64,000 nt of DNA, from positions 496,001 to 560,000 of the forward strand of contig JALLLT010000006.1 in assembly GCA_025266875.1 (NCBI GenBank). Direction: 5' to 3'. Positions 26,468 to 37,900 of the stretch are shown here, piece after piece. The translations under genes were made by a program, and so were the position numbers. The notes under the pieces are model-generated. The model did not search any database. It had not been told where the DNA came from and saw only the letters and a list, made by a program, of their open reading frames with translations. Origin of the DNA: Fennellomyces sp. T-0311. Lineage: Eukaryota > Mucoromycota > Mucoromycetes > Mucorales > Lichtheimiaceae. Every line of letters starts with the position of its first letter. Within the stretch, counting starts at the first letter, position 1.

Positions 26468-27239
26468 TTATTTCTTCTTGGAGACACCGACGGTTCTACC
26501 GCGACGGCCAGTAGTCTTGGTGTGCTGACCACGGACACGGAGACCCCAGAAGTGACGGAGACCACGGTGGTTACGGATCTTCTTCAAGCGTTCCAAGTCC
26601 TCACGCATCTTGGTGTCCAAGCCGTTGGAGATGGCTTGGCTGTTCTTGCCATCGACAGCATCCTTCTGTCTGTTGAGGAACCAGGTGGGAATCTTGTACT
26701 GGGCAGGGTTCTGGAAGATGGTGACGATACGCTCCAACTCTTCATTGCTCAACTCGCCGGCTCTGATCGTATTCCAGTGTCAACGTTGCGCGTTTCCAAG
26801 TAAAATTCGCTTTCATTACCTCTTGTTGAGATCGACATCAGCCTTCTTGCAAGCAACGTTGGCAAAACGGCGGCCAACACCCTTGACGGAGGTCAAAGCA
26901 ATGGTGATCTTATCCTTGCCGTCAACGTTGGTGTTGAGGAGACGGATAATGTGCTGGAACTGGAAATATGAAATAACGCCAATTCAATAAAGTGTTTTTT
27001 TAATTCATTCCTTGATCGTGTTCATACCTGATTCCTCTCGGGAACAACAAGCGACTATAGACAAAGTAAAAATTGTGAATTAGTTTGACGATAATTACTA
27101 TCGTTGCCCGTATCAATCGATCCCTCCTTGATTCATCCAGCAATCCATCCATCAACCCATCCATCTGCTTTCGATATCATCCATATCTCAATCACACCCT
27201 CTCATCACTCTCTTCTCCAGGTTCTGACAGGCGTACCAT
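26468..27239 (-). CDS. RPS18: 40S ribosomal protein S18 (uS13)
   Basis: A universal small-subunit head protein contacting tRNA and the B1 bridge. Four exons (27239-27237, 27054-27028, 26959-26820, 26762-26468) give 154 residues, the expected size. The start codon ATG forms a whole 3-nt coding exon, followed by a 182-bp intron, a 27-nt exon (SLVVPERNQ), and two larger exons. Diagnostic segments are [53 protein letters not shown], and the C-terminal block [19 protein letters not shown]. Splice sites are canonical and phases close. Isolating the ATG in its own exon is common in fungal ribosomal protein genes. Its promoter lies in the 225 bp before the neighbouring transporter gene. Confidence 0.97.
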
Positions 27240-27296
27240 TTTGATGAAAGGGAGCGTACACCAGTAGCAACCTCTTGCGAATTTGTTCACTCCAGA

Positions 27297-27319
27297 CCAA
27301 TTCAGATACCGCCAATTGG
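27297..27319 (-). promoter_or_regulatory. CCAAT boxes upstream of RPS18
   Basis: CCAAT occurs at 27297-27301 and 27312-27316, and the latter overlaps ATTGG (27315-27319) on the other strand. They sit 58-80 bp upstream of the RPS18 start codon in a short intergenic gap, a plausible place for a Hap/NF-Y complex. Function is inferred from position only. Confidence 0.3.
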
Positions 27320-27463
27320 TCAATCCGTTGTTGCACTGGGCACCAGTGGCATAGATGTTGTTAGGATACGATCTGTTCCAACGTACGAGTTTGTTGCTAT
27401 TATCTCTGCATTGCTTGAAATATGATATTAATAAGACTTTTATTTATATTTAATCTCATAATT

Positions 27464-29737
27464 TTATACTTGCTGCTGCTCATCCTTATCCTTAACATTT
27501 TCTTGGCACTCGACAACTTTTTCTTGGGCACTTCCTCCATTGCTGCTACTTCTATCCGAGTATCCATTTCGCTTTTCTGTCTTGGAAGAAAAACCTTGTA
27601 TGGCGTCTTTGTTTTTCAACACGATAAGTGGCCCGCTGAATATCTACATAGTGAAGTTCGAGGCAATTAAAAGCAGAGTTACAAAAAGCACTTTCCTGCC
27701 TTACCGGTTCCATATCTTCTAATGACCGACCTCGAGTCTCTGGCACAAATAGCCAAGTGAAAAGTGTCATTAAAAGTACCGTGCTCCCAAAGAAGAAGTA
27801 CGTTCCATAGGTCAACTGAGTGATCATTAACGGCGTCACTTTGGCAATAACAGCATTCATCGCCCAATAAATTGCTAAAATCAACGGATTTAAATATATA
27901 TATAATACGGGTATAAATCGAATGGCTATTACTCACCCATAGTTAGAGACATGCAAATAGCTCGAATACGTGTCGGAAATATCTCTGCACAAATCACAAA
28001 CATTAAAGGTCCCCAACTAATTTCATATCTTTTGTATGCGTGAGTACTCCTGCGAGAAGCAATGCCAGACAAAAGCACTTACCCGATCGCAAAAATGAAA
28101 AGCATTACCATGGCAGCATAACTCTTGGCACCGACAACAGCTTCAGCCCCATCAGGCAATGCAGCTTTGTCCTTTTCGATGTACATAAGTAGTGTACCCA
28201 GGATGTAAAAAGAAAAGAGCATAATAATTGATCCAATTATGAGCGATTTTCTCCTTCCAAAGAAGGGATGGTCAACCATAAAGAAAAATATAAAGACGAA
28301 GACAACTTTGACCACGCCTAGTAACCACGTTTAGTCAACTTTATACATGTTCCATAGAAGAATTTCGTATGAAGCGCGTACCATATATTCCGGTGGCCAA
28401 AATATCGACTGTTTCTCCTGTGATCCCTAGTTGCCGCACCATCTCGGGAGCGTAATAGTTCTTTGTATTTAAGGTTAACACTACTGTAATTTTGCCCACG
28501 GTGAATATCGAACGAACTTACAATTGCGTTTGTGCCCGTCCATTGTTGGCATATACCGATGATGATACCGATAATAAGGCGGCGAATATTCAGAGGTCTG
28601 CGCATTTCTGTCCATAGAGTTGCTTTGTTGGCTCGTTCTTCTTCAATGGACTCGAGAATTTCGTTGATCTCCTGTACCACAGACTCATGATTTTCCGGTA
28701 ATACACGTAGTCGGCTTAGTGTCCTTTTCATCTGATCCACACGTCCCCTACAACAATTGTTCATCGCTGCTTGGCTTAATGGATTGAGTAATTTATGTCC
28801 TTACTTGCTGCCTAACCAACGTATTGATTCTGGCAAAAAGAACATGCCAAAAAGCATAACACCACCAGGTATAATCTGGAGACCAAGTGGTGTTTTCCAT
28901 TGTATGTGACCTTCGGGTAGATGTCGAAGACATGCATAGTCAACCCTAAAAGTAAATGATTACTGTTAAAACGCGCTATCCTATCAATTAAGTATATTAT
29001 ATCGTCTACATACCAGTATGAAACCATGATACCGCTAACAAGCATAAACTGCCAAAGATTAGAGTATCTTCCGCGGTTGTGTTTCGCAGAGATTTCCGCG
29101 ATATATACTGGAACAATGTTGGCGCAAGCGCCAACGCCCACTATAGCAATTTTTGTGAGTTACGGATAATTCCCACTTTTAAGGCGACCTCTTACTTCCG
29201 CCAACGAAGCGACCTGCCATCATGGAAGCAACGTTAGGTGCAGCTACCTGCACAATACTTCCGAGGATAAAAAGTAAAGAGGCACATATAATGGCAACGC
29301 GTCTTCCGTAAGGATCTATCATAGAAGAAAGCTTCGTAAGTATGCCCATTCTAGTAATGTAAATACATATTTATTTCTGTACCTGCTGCAAAGTTGATCA
29401 AGATACTTCCAACGCATTCTCCAGCCTGCAACATCGATACAATATCACCTTTAACTCGAGCTTCATAGACCGGATCTCCTTCAATGCCAAAGAACGGTCC
29501 GAACGTTGGCATAATTAATACACCTGTAGGATAAATTAGTATCCAATTTGCAAGGTAACCTCAAGCAAATGAACTCAGATACATACCGCTAATCACGCCA
29601 ACATCTTGGGTAAAACTCAGTTAATAAAAGGCTTTTAAATTGTCTTATCCATCTTTTATGAAAAACAACATACCATAACCGGTGAGAAAACCACCCATAG
29701 ATACGGTCGCTACCGATACAAAGGATAGTAACTGCAT
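27464..29737 (-). CDS. MFS sugar/polyol transporter (SP family)
   Basis: A twelve-TM sugar:H+ symporter or facilitator of the plasma membrane. The first exons are 29737-29674 and an 18-nt exon 29604-29587, joining as GYDVGVISGVLIMP. Family signatures follow in order: DPYGRR after TM2, GVGACANIVPVYIAE, FLPESIRWL before the central loop (about 28810), QQWTGTNAI and NYYAPEM in TM7, GRRKSLI, and the closing PETRGRSLEDMEP. After a final intron the cytoplasmic tail is Ser/Gln-rich and stops at 27464-27466. Length is about 530 residues, normal for the family. Similar proteins carry hexoses, quinate or other polyols, and the substrate cannot be assigned here. Confidence 0.92.
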
Positions 29738-30232
29738 TTGAGCGATAATAATCAAGTGGAAGTCAGAAAATTATAAATTTAGAGCACTATTTATGTATCG
29801 TACACAGCTTTTATGTACATCACCTTCTCACCCCATGTTCGGCTGCTGCCGAGTTAGTGATACGATTCGCTCTTTGTGTCGTGGAAACAAAATGTCGATA
29901 GAGTATGTCATGAAAACTTCAAAACGCTAATCCGGGGTTCTCAGATCTGAGATAAAGTGTCATTGCTGTCAGTTGGCTCTGTTGTATCACAAGTTCCCAC
30001 AGAATTACATAATAAAACCCGGACCGTCGTGGGAGGCCCAAGAGCTGAAAATCACAAATATTCCCATATTTGAGGCAGAATACCTATCGTTTGGCTTGAG
30101 AGTTTCCTCTTTTCACACGATACTACCGTATAACTAGTTACTTTTTGTGTCTAAAGGATACCAGATCTGGAAATGTTCCAATGTCTGGGCCGGCTCGAAT
30201 AGATTTTTGTTTTTCATTTTGAAGGTCCATCT

Positions 30233-30256
30233 AGTGAGCGCCGAAAGGCGCTTACT
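30233..30256. repeat. Hairpin with GAAA loop, possible Helitron 3' end on the minus strand
   Basis: GTGAGCGCC-GAAA-GGCGCTTAC forms a nine-pair stem with one mismatch. Read on the minus strand the hairpin is directly followed by CTAG. Helitron 3' ends carry a short hairpin and then CTRR. The spacing (none) and the flanking base (A rather than T) do not fit the classical rule perfectly, so this is only a candidate. Confidence 0.35.
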
Positions 30257-30711
30257 AAAAGGACATTTCAAAAATCTAATCACGTTAGACTATCTGTATT
30301 GAGCGATGTTACGCATACATGGTTGAGGGCATTTAACATGAGAAAAAACTGCTCAAATAATGAGTCAATCGATGAATTTTATGTAGTAAATCTGATATTT
30401 AATGCTAAAGAATGTATAGAGTATAGCATTGTGTATATGGACGCCTGGGGATATAGCATTACAGATGCTTAAAATGCCATTTACTGATGTAAAAAACTAA
30501 TACGTAGCATGAAAGTCCTTTGGATTTATGAATGATCCCTTTTGCACCTTTGTATGGCCTTTGGTGGGAGGCCTCTTAGAATATTATCTGGTGACCGAGT
30601 TGGTGGTAGATGATATGATGGATAAAGTGCAGGGTATAATTGTTGTTGTAGCGGTTGGAATGCCGCTCCTGGCATGAAATGACTATCACCGCGATGGTTA
30701 AAAGTGGTTAC

Positions 30712-30794
30712 AGTGGTTAAACATAAGCTTTTTAACCACTTGTATTACCATTTTTAGCAACTCAAGCGGTTAAAAAACTTATGTTTAACCACTT
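30712..30794. repeat. Foldback inverted repeat, about 31-bp arms
   Basis: The arm 30712-30742 (AGTGGTTAAACATAAGCTTT onward) is the near-perfect reverse complement of 30764-30794, with two mismatches and a loop of about 20 bp. Each arm is itself partly palindromic (GTGGTTAAA...TTTAACCAC). It could be a foldback transposon remnant or a replication/transcription block. There is no obvious target duplication. Confidence 0.7.
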
Positions 30795-31449
30795 CAAAAA
30801 ATCATTCACCAAAATGCACCAAAAATTATTTGCAGTGTATGATGCTGCTGTTGTGGATGGTGTAGTGGTGGCTCAAATGAATGTTGCTAGTGTTGGAGCT
30901 GGTACCAGGCTGCTGACCTTCCCGGAACGAAGGGTGTTGCGGTTGCTGTGAGTTCTATTGCGCTATAGGTGCAGGTATCTGAATTGGTACAGTTGCAGTT
31001 ACTAATGTAAATGCAATTGGACACGGTGTAATAGTACGGTGTAGTGATGATGCAGTATGGGCAACATTTTGTGAAGATGTATTATGAGAGGCGAAGCCAG
31101 TGGGTCGATATTCTTTATGATCATGGTCAGGTTATTGCTCACATGTACTGGATACACAATTCGCTCTGGTAATGGCCAAGATTACTATAGAAATATGATC
31201 GACAGCTAACCTTTGTATCAATCCCTCAAATACACGACAGAGATAAATGGGATCAAGAATAAGCTGTTCAAATTAGTTCTAGTTGGTACTTGCGCTGTAC
31301 AAACACACTAAAAAATAAATTTCAGTTTCACAGAATAAGTTATTCTAATCGCCAGTTGGAAATACTGTACACATAAAGTTATTCTCAAATTCCATTCGCC
31401 GAACCTCGGTCCAAAGACTTGATCCCCGTCAAAAAAAGAATATGAATTT

Positions 31450-31930
31450 ATTATGGAAGACCTGTAGATCTGCAACTGTAGAGGTGACTTCGATACCTTG
31501 TGGTACAAAAACACGATAACAAGACAGATGTGTTTTTATAAGGAGAATAGGTTCTTTTATGCCTGGGGAAAAAGAACAGGGTTAAAGCAACTGGGGTAGG
31601 CACCCATCCAATGATATTGAAAATTAAGCGGTTGCTCCCTCGAGCCATAGTGAGAGTAGCCAACATCTAGCCAATGAGATTATAAGGTAGCTACCATGCG
31701 TTTGGAAGCATTGTGTTGAAGGACATACCATTTCATCCACAATAATTATGGCATGTACCTTCCAGGCTATCTGGAGGACACACTGGGAAGTTATTTTCGG
31801 GGGAGAAATATTCTGGCCCAACGGTATCATTGCCACCGTCATCCGGATCGTTAAGAAGCTAGCTGAAACTCCACTTGTATCACATTTGTTGTAGCCCACA
31901 CCATACATTGCCTTTACCACAGGCATGTTA
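31450..31930 (-). pseudogene. Relic of a PIF1-like helicase (Helitron-type)
   Basis: The minus-strand frame 31926-31624 contains TSGVSASFL, then MIPLGQNISPPKITSQC, and then AIIIVDEMV. These correspond in order to the TGVAA, IP-G and Walker B (hydrophobic-DE-M/S) segments of PIF1-family helicases, such as those in fungal Helitrons. Walker A is missing or unrecognisable, and the frame stops at 31624 with coding-like sequence continuing in another frame (31666-31451). Only about 100 of several hundred residues remain, so the gene is dead. The identification rests on a pattern of three motifs. Confidence 0.5.
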
Positions 31931-31986
31931 ATAAATTATATTTTTACACAAAAAAAGAAGCATTACGTTGCTCTTATGTAGCACAT

Positions 31987-34690
31987 ATGTCGATGGGAAG
32001 GTCGCTTGGCGCTTTAATCGTTGCTCTTGGCGAGAACATTTCCAACACGGGTTCTTTACCTTGCACTTTTTCCGATCTATCCACCTCCCCCATATTTGGT
32101 CAGTACACGTATACTCCTCCATATTTGATCAATGCACGTATGTATCATTCTGCTCAATCTTCAAGTCAAAAGCGCCATAGTCGTGGGAGACCTCTGGGAT
32201 GTAAGAGCAAAAGACGAAAATTGTACTTCCTCGTGCTAGTTCACAGAGAATAGTAGAGCAGATTTTTTCTCGGTCTACTCCTAATGATTCATCAGAGCCT
32301 GCTGAGGACAATGACGGAAGCTTAGAGACTGAACCTTCGTCCATTATAAATGATCAGCAAAGCGTTACTTCTCAGGTTCTTATCCGGAAAGCGCTGCTAC
32401 CCATATATAATTATATATTTACCACTCATTTAGGTTTCTATCTATGACGACTACTTCGCTTTGAAGGACTTGATAGATGAGCAAGAGGAAGATGAAAACC
32501 GTGATATTGGCTTAGAGGGCAATGATGACCCCACCCTAGATGAAGCACGGATTCTCAAGGATGACGATCAAGCCTATAAAGAAAAAATTACGGCATTCTC
32601 GCGAAATACTTTTGGATATCCAGGATAGAATCAAAGACAAAGGCGATAGTTATCCACGGGAGTACATACGCTGCCGGCCATTTCTGGTTGAGCCAAAGGC
32701 ACCATATTTTGCGTTGCAAGGATCAAGTCGTACGGAATACAAACCATTGTACTACATCCGTATGTTCTTGTGACTCCTACATTTGCTTGTGGATCAACTA
32801 TACTGCTACAGAACGAAATGCTATGATGAGGCAGATAAAAAACGTATAAAAAAATAAATTGGATGGCAAAAGATTCTACAAAGACCCTCATGCACGTCGA
32901 GCGATAGATTTTCAAAAGTATGTATAGCTAGAATTAATAAAAGTATAACACGCCATTGATTGGCAATATAATCTTGTTTGGCGGTATTTTTATATAATGT
33001 CAAGGCGATACAAGTACAAAGCATGCGGGCACGCTACCTGACCGACTAGCAGTGGAATTCCTAGCCACCTTGACATATTATTTTGGTATTTTGAAAGTCC
33101 TCGTAGATGTATTACGGCCTTGCGTACAACACTGTATGGTATTCGCCAATTTTCAAGATATGTTCGATGAGCTACACTCCAACACTTTATACCAAATTCA
33201 TCGTCCACAGAATCTAACTCCCAAAATCGCGTCATAAGTTACGCTGAATTCTCAAGATTCAAAGGATCCCGACGTATATGCTGGATATATAAATTTTGTG
33301 CCATTCTTATGACTTGTATACAATGCGATATTGGATGTACTTTGTCCGTTTATGGACAAGGAGATGGTTGCATTCGAAGGCGAGAAATTCAAAGGAGACC
33401 ATATATTCAACTTTATCAAGAAAATAGCAAGAATGGGAGACTCACCGGCTTTTGGCGCACTTTATACAGCATGTAACGAGTACGTGGAGATCCAACAAGT
33501 TAATTTAATCATAGGAGGGGGTTTTATTTTATGTAAAATGGCCGACAAGGTTTTTGCTATAATATCACATACAGCTATTTGTACTTACAAAATCATTGTC
33601 AAATTTGCAAACACCGTTCCAAGAAGCCATTAAATCACACATGATATACGGACTCAAGTTTCCACAACTATTTTTTACAGATAGTGCCCGAGGAGACAAG
33701 GGATTTCTGCTTGACGCTATACCTTCACTTAAAGACAATGTAAAAAGTAACGGCATAACCTTGACTGAATCTGATATCAACGAGTGGTTTTTTGCAGCTA
33801 CCTGACGACATTTCGAGGCACTATTTATGAGATGCAACAGAGGATGAGCAAGCTTTTACTTATACGATCTTGTGCGATACTGAAGCCAAAATCATGACTA
33901 ACGGTCTGGACTGTGAGTGTAACTTCAGTCGGTCTGGCCCTCCTGGGAAAGTCGCCACACTACAGTTAGCATATAAGATACGCATTCATTTTCCTTACTA
34001 TTTGCAAAATGAATTTATTGGGAGGCATCCCATGTAGAATCATCCATCAATTTCACATGGTACAGCAGTCCAGTAAAATCCTTCTCGAATCTGACAAGTT
34101 CTTAACGCAGTTCGTAGTGTGGGTGGAGATATGAGCAAGTTATAACACGATTATGGATTGGATTATAAAAAGGAAACAGGGTTGGAGATCGGCAAGTCTT
34201 CTCACAGAGAGGGCTATATTGATCATGGTGGAGCCGCATTGTCCGTGATAGCTAAGTCAGTTCTCGGTGGCAAGGTCAAGAAGGGCGATAGGAATTCAGA
34301 TTGGTAATCACAAACTCTCTCTCAGACACAAGTCGATTTCGCAGCTCTGGACACGTGGGTGTCGCTGGCTATTTACACGAAACTTACTCCCTTTCGCACA
34401 CTTGGAAAATTTGTACAAAATCTTCCTCCACCTGATGCACATATAGATATGTACAAATGTAAGTATAGATCTAATGACATTTCTGAAAGAATCCTACGAT
34501 GAACTCCAATAGGCTACAGGTGTGACTTACGTATGCACTTCATGATATCAGTGACTCGTTTAAAATAGATTCCCTTCAATTACGTACATAACCAGTGGAT
34601 CAAGAGACGCAGGTACCGCAAGCATATCCCTCTCTCCTCTATCGTTATTTTTGATCTGGGCACGTCAGGTAATATAAAATTCGGAAGTCC
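31987..34690 (+). pseudogene. Decayed transposon-like gene: zinc-binding domain, transposase-like region, 3'-5' exonuclease
   Basis: Plus-strand fragments in consistent order show the wreck of one large protein. An N-terminal AT-hook-like KRHSRGRPLGCKSKRR lies at about 32170. A segment with RPFLVEPKAPYFAL (about 32680) and a Cys-containing stretch resembles the DUF6729-type zinc domain as I recall it. Next come GDHIFNFIKKIARMGDSPAF (33387) and PQLFFTDSARGDKGFL (33664), typical of a transposase-like RNase H region. A DEDD exonuclease follows: GLDCECNFSRSGPPGKVATL (Exo I, 33904), SVGGDMSKL (Exo II, about 34117) and VDFAALDTW (Exo III, about 34334). Stops and frame changes occur throughout, for example TAA just after SVGGDMSKL where a CAA codon would fit. 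The exact ends are unknown. Confidence 0.65.
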
Positions 34691-34993
34691 TCAGTAATGA
34701 CCTTCATAGTGGTATGCACTGTACAATGGATAAGCAATGGCGATGTTCAAATCATTTTCTCTCACATTACGTGCGTGGTTTCATCCGTACAATACATATA
34801 CAGCGCACTAGATCTTTTGTTGAACTTGTATGCAGTAATATCGTTAGCCATAACTATAAAGATGTGCATGAAGGAAATTTGGATATGCAGCGACAGATCA
34901 GATGTCAAAAAATTAAATCAATCGATAGACATGGAAATTTAAAAAGTATACTTTATATTATATAGTCTGGTTTAAGATATGATCATGAGACAT

Positions 34994-37900
34994 TCACCGA
35001 TCAAGAGATTTAGTTAAACTATTTAAGCGCTCCTTAAGAACTGCGAGAGGCTCCTTCTGAATATTAGAGGTCGCCATTGCACGCAGTTTTGATTTCAAGT
35101 CGACCGACACTGTAAAAAATTATAAGTATTGTTACATACATTCTTTCTATAGCACTTACGCTTGCAGGATTCCACGACAGCATCTAAAACATCCACTGTC
35201 GCCGTTCGGATTGCAGAGTATTTGAGATCACACAGACATTGGGCATTGCATATCTCCAGAACTCGATCAATAAGTCTATCCGTCACTTTTTGCGGATCAA
35301 CTCGTTCGAAAAACAGTTTTAGGCTTTCCAGAATGGCAAGCTGGACGTTCCACACGTTTCCTTCGATATTGCCAATAAGGGTCTGACAGATCTTTTCAGT
35401 TTGGTTCGCTAATATACAGCAAGGTGACTTAGTATGTGCGACAATTTTTGAACATTCCATTGCTGAACTTACCATGATCAGCAAAATTTCGTGGTCGGAA
35501 TGAAGCGACAATTGTCTTGAATGCATTTGCCTTAATCATAAGGAGCAATGGCTTTGCATTGTCGTTATCATCATCCTCAGCAGCTTCATCCTCGTCGATT
35601 TCACATAGATCAGTAAGGAAATCTTGAGCTTGCTTTAGTATGTCGACCTTTTCGGAGAACGTATCTGCGAAAACTTTGAAAGACACCAAGGCATGACGCT
35701 GATACGTGCGATTCTTGCGTTTGCATTCACGGACTATAATCTAAAAACAAAAAAAATGATAATCTGCAAACGTTGAAATATATCTGGACCTTACCTTAAC
35801 TACTTCGTGCAGTGTTGGCTCTTTGTTGGGTGCTTCAAAGTAGCTTTGAGCAGATACACATAATTGTACAAAAGCTTCCAAAACGTGTTCCTTGCCAGCC
35901 CAAGACCGTGTTGCCAATGTGGATACCATGACAGGCATCAGTTTGTCAGCGTGTTTGCCAATAGCCTTTCCTCCTGTCTTGCACATATCAGCAATTGCCA
36001 GTGCTGCCGTTTGCTTTGTAGCCCAAGATGATGATGATAAAAGTGGTTGCACAAAGTCGATGATCTCGTCGGCATGAATTGTAACCAAGCTTCTCGTACC
36101 TACAACATTATTAGGCTACCACAAGGACTGCGCATATTTATTCAAATTCTTACCAGATGTAAGGTTTTCCCAAGCACTGGCCCATACTTTTTTGATTCCT
36201 TCATCAGGATCGTGCTCACCGAGATATATGAGAGGCACAATCTCTGAAGCAACTGCGTTCATTCGATCCGTCGCAAATCGAGTCATGTCAGCTGCAGTCA
36301 GCGCACTGGCTGCATGTGCGTCTTCATCTATAAATTGCTGTGAATATATTATCGCTTAAATAACAATGATTTGTTACCTGTGTCTTCGATATAAAGCTTT
36401 TTCAGATGTCGCACCAATGAACATATCCGGTCAAAAGTTGCAACCTGGCAAACATAGCCAGTTGACGTAGCAAATGCTTTTCTTATAACCGGATTTTTAG
36501 AGCGAATTGCACCACTCAATGCTTTGAGGAGTGTGTCTGCATACGGCTCAAAAGTGGATCTGCGATTCATGACCAAGTTCACAATAAATCGTGCACAACC
36601 CGCCTAATATTTCGTGGACTGAGCAATGGTATTGAAGGATGATAGTTTCCTACCTTTGTTGGAAGGCCCGTTCCCTTTTTGATAATATTGATGACCCGTG
36701 GGACAAGCTCCTTCATAACATCGTCGTCGATTTGATTTACACAATGTTCTACACCTTCCATCATTGGAGAGTTCTTGGCACCACTGAGACGCGCAGTATC
36801 CAACTATGTGTATCCCGTCAGTAGAAGTAAAAATACGTAATATAATATATTTACCTGCTCCTGTGTGATATTGTATTTGTCTGCGTGGAACGTAAGATAG
36901 TTCATGGCTTGAGGTTCCATAGCTAATGGTAGAAAATGAAAAAGTTAGCCATCGTAAACGTACTTTTCTTGCTAAATACGTACAGGAAAGCGATTGCAAA
37001 AGAGTATCCACAATTTCAGGCACAAAGGACTTGAGAAGAGATGCACCAGTCTTGCAGATACGAAGCAAAGCATCCAAACTGAACTTTCGTACATCTTCGG
37101 CGTCGGAAACAATACCTTTCTCCAGCAAGAATGGCATCACAATATTCATCACCTTTGCACCATCACTAGAAGATACTACCGTGGGATCACAATAATGCAC
37201 AGTCAGCTTTGTAAGCTGCTTGCAAGTCTGAGTAGCAGCTCGTCTGACCGATTCCTTGATATCATCCAAAGCACGAAAGCACATCTTCCATAATCTTTCC
37301 AGGTAAGGCTCGATTTGTGCCAGTTGTCGACCTTGTACCAAATCGGTAACAGCTGAACATGAAGCTTCACGAACACGCCACTGTCTGTTCCCCAGGCCAG
37401 CCAGTACGTCGTCCATGATCAAATCAAAGTATTTGTCAACGGTCTTCTGATTATCCTTGACCAACGATCGCCAAATGGTCTTCATTGTTTGGTTGACCTG
37501 ACCATTGGGATCGAACTGGTAACGGTATAGCTTAGGCACCAAACGTGGCAAATAAGGCTCAAGCTCCTTCTCGGCAAGACTCATAAGGTTTTGGAAACCA
37601 AATGCAGCACCACGACGGGAGGTCCACATGGCATTATGGTTGGCAAGGCTCATGAATTTGTAAATGAGGTCCGGTTGGTTAAGTTCGGATGCCAAGGAGC
37701 AGAGTTCCTTATACGTGGTGATAGAGTTGCCATCAGGAGTAGTACCAAGCGCTCCTTCCTCGAATAGCACTGTATTGTCAGTAACAGACTGTGCTTGAAT
37801 GGTTCTACCTTCGGTGAACGTTCCAACCAACGAGTACAACATGTCCTCTTTGATCTTGGCATCGCCATATTCGTAAACCAGACCCAGACCTTTGGATGCA

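Larger units (their letters stand above)
29738..31440. other. Gene-free interval with hairpins
   Basis: There is no protein-coding content. It contains a GAAA-capped hairpin (30233-30256) and a foldback repeat (30712-30794), both listed separately. The sequence around 30600-31100 is GT/GA-rich and of low complexity. Confidence 0.5.
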
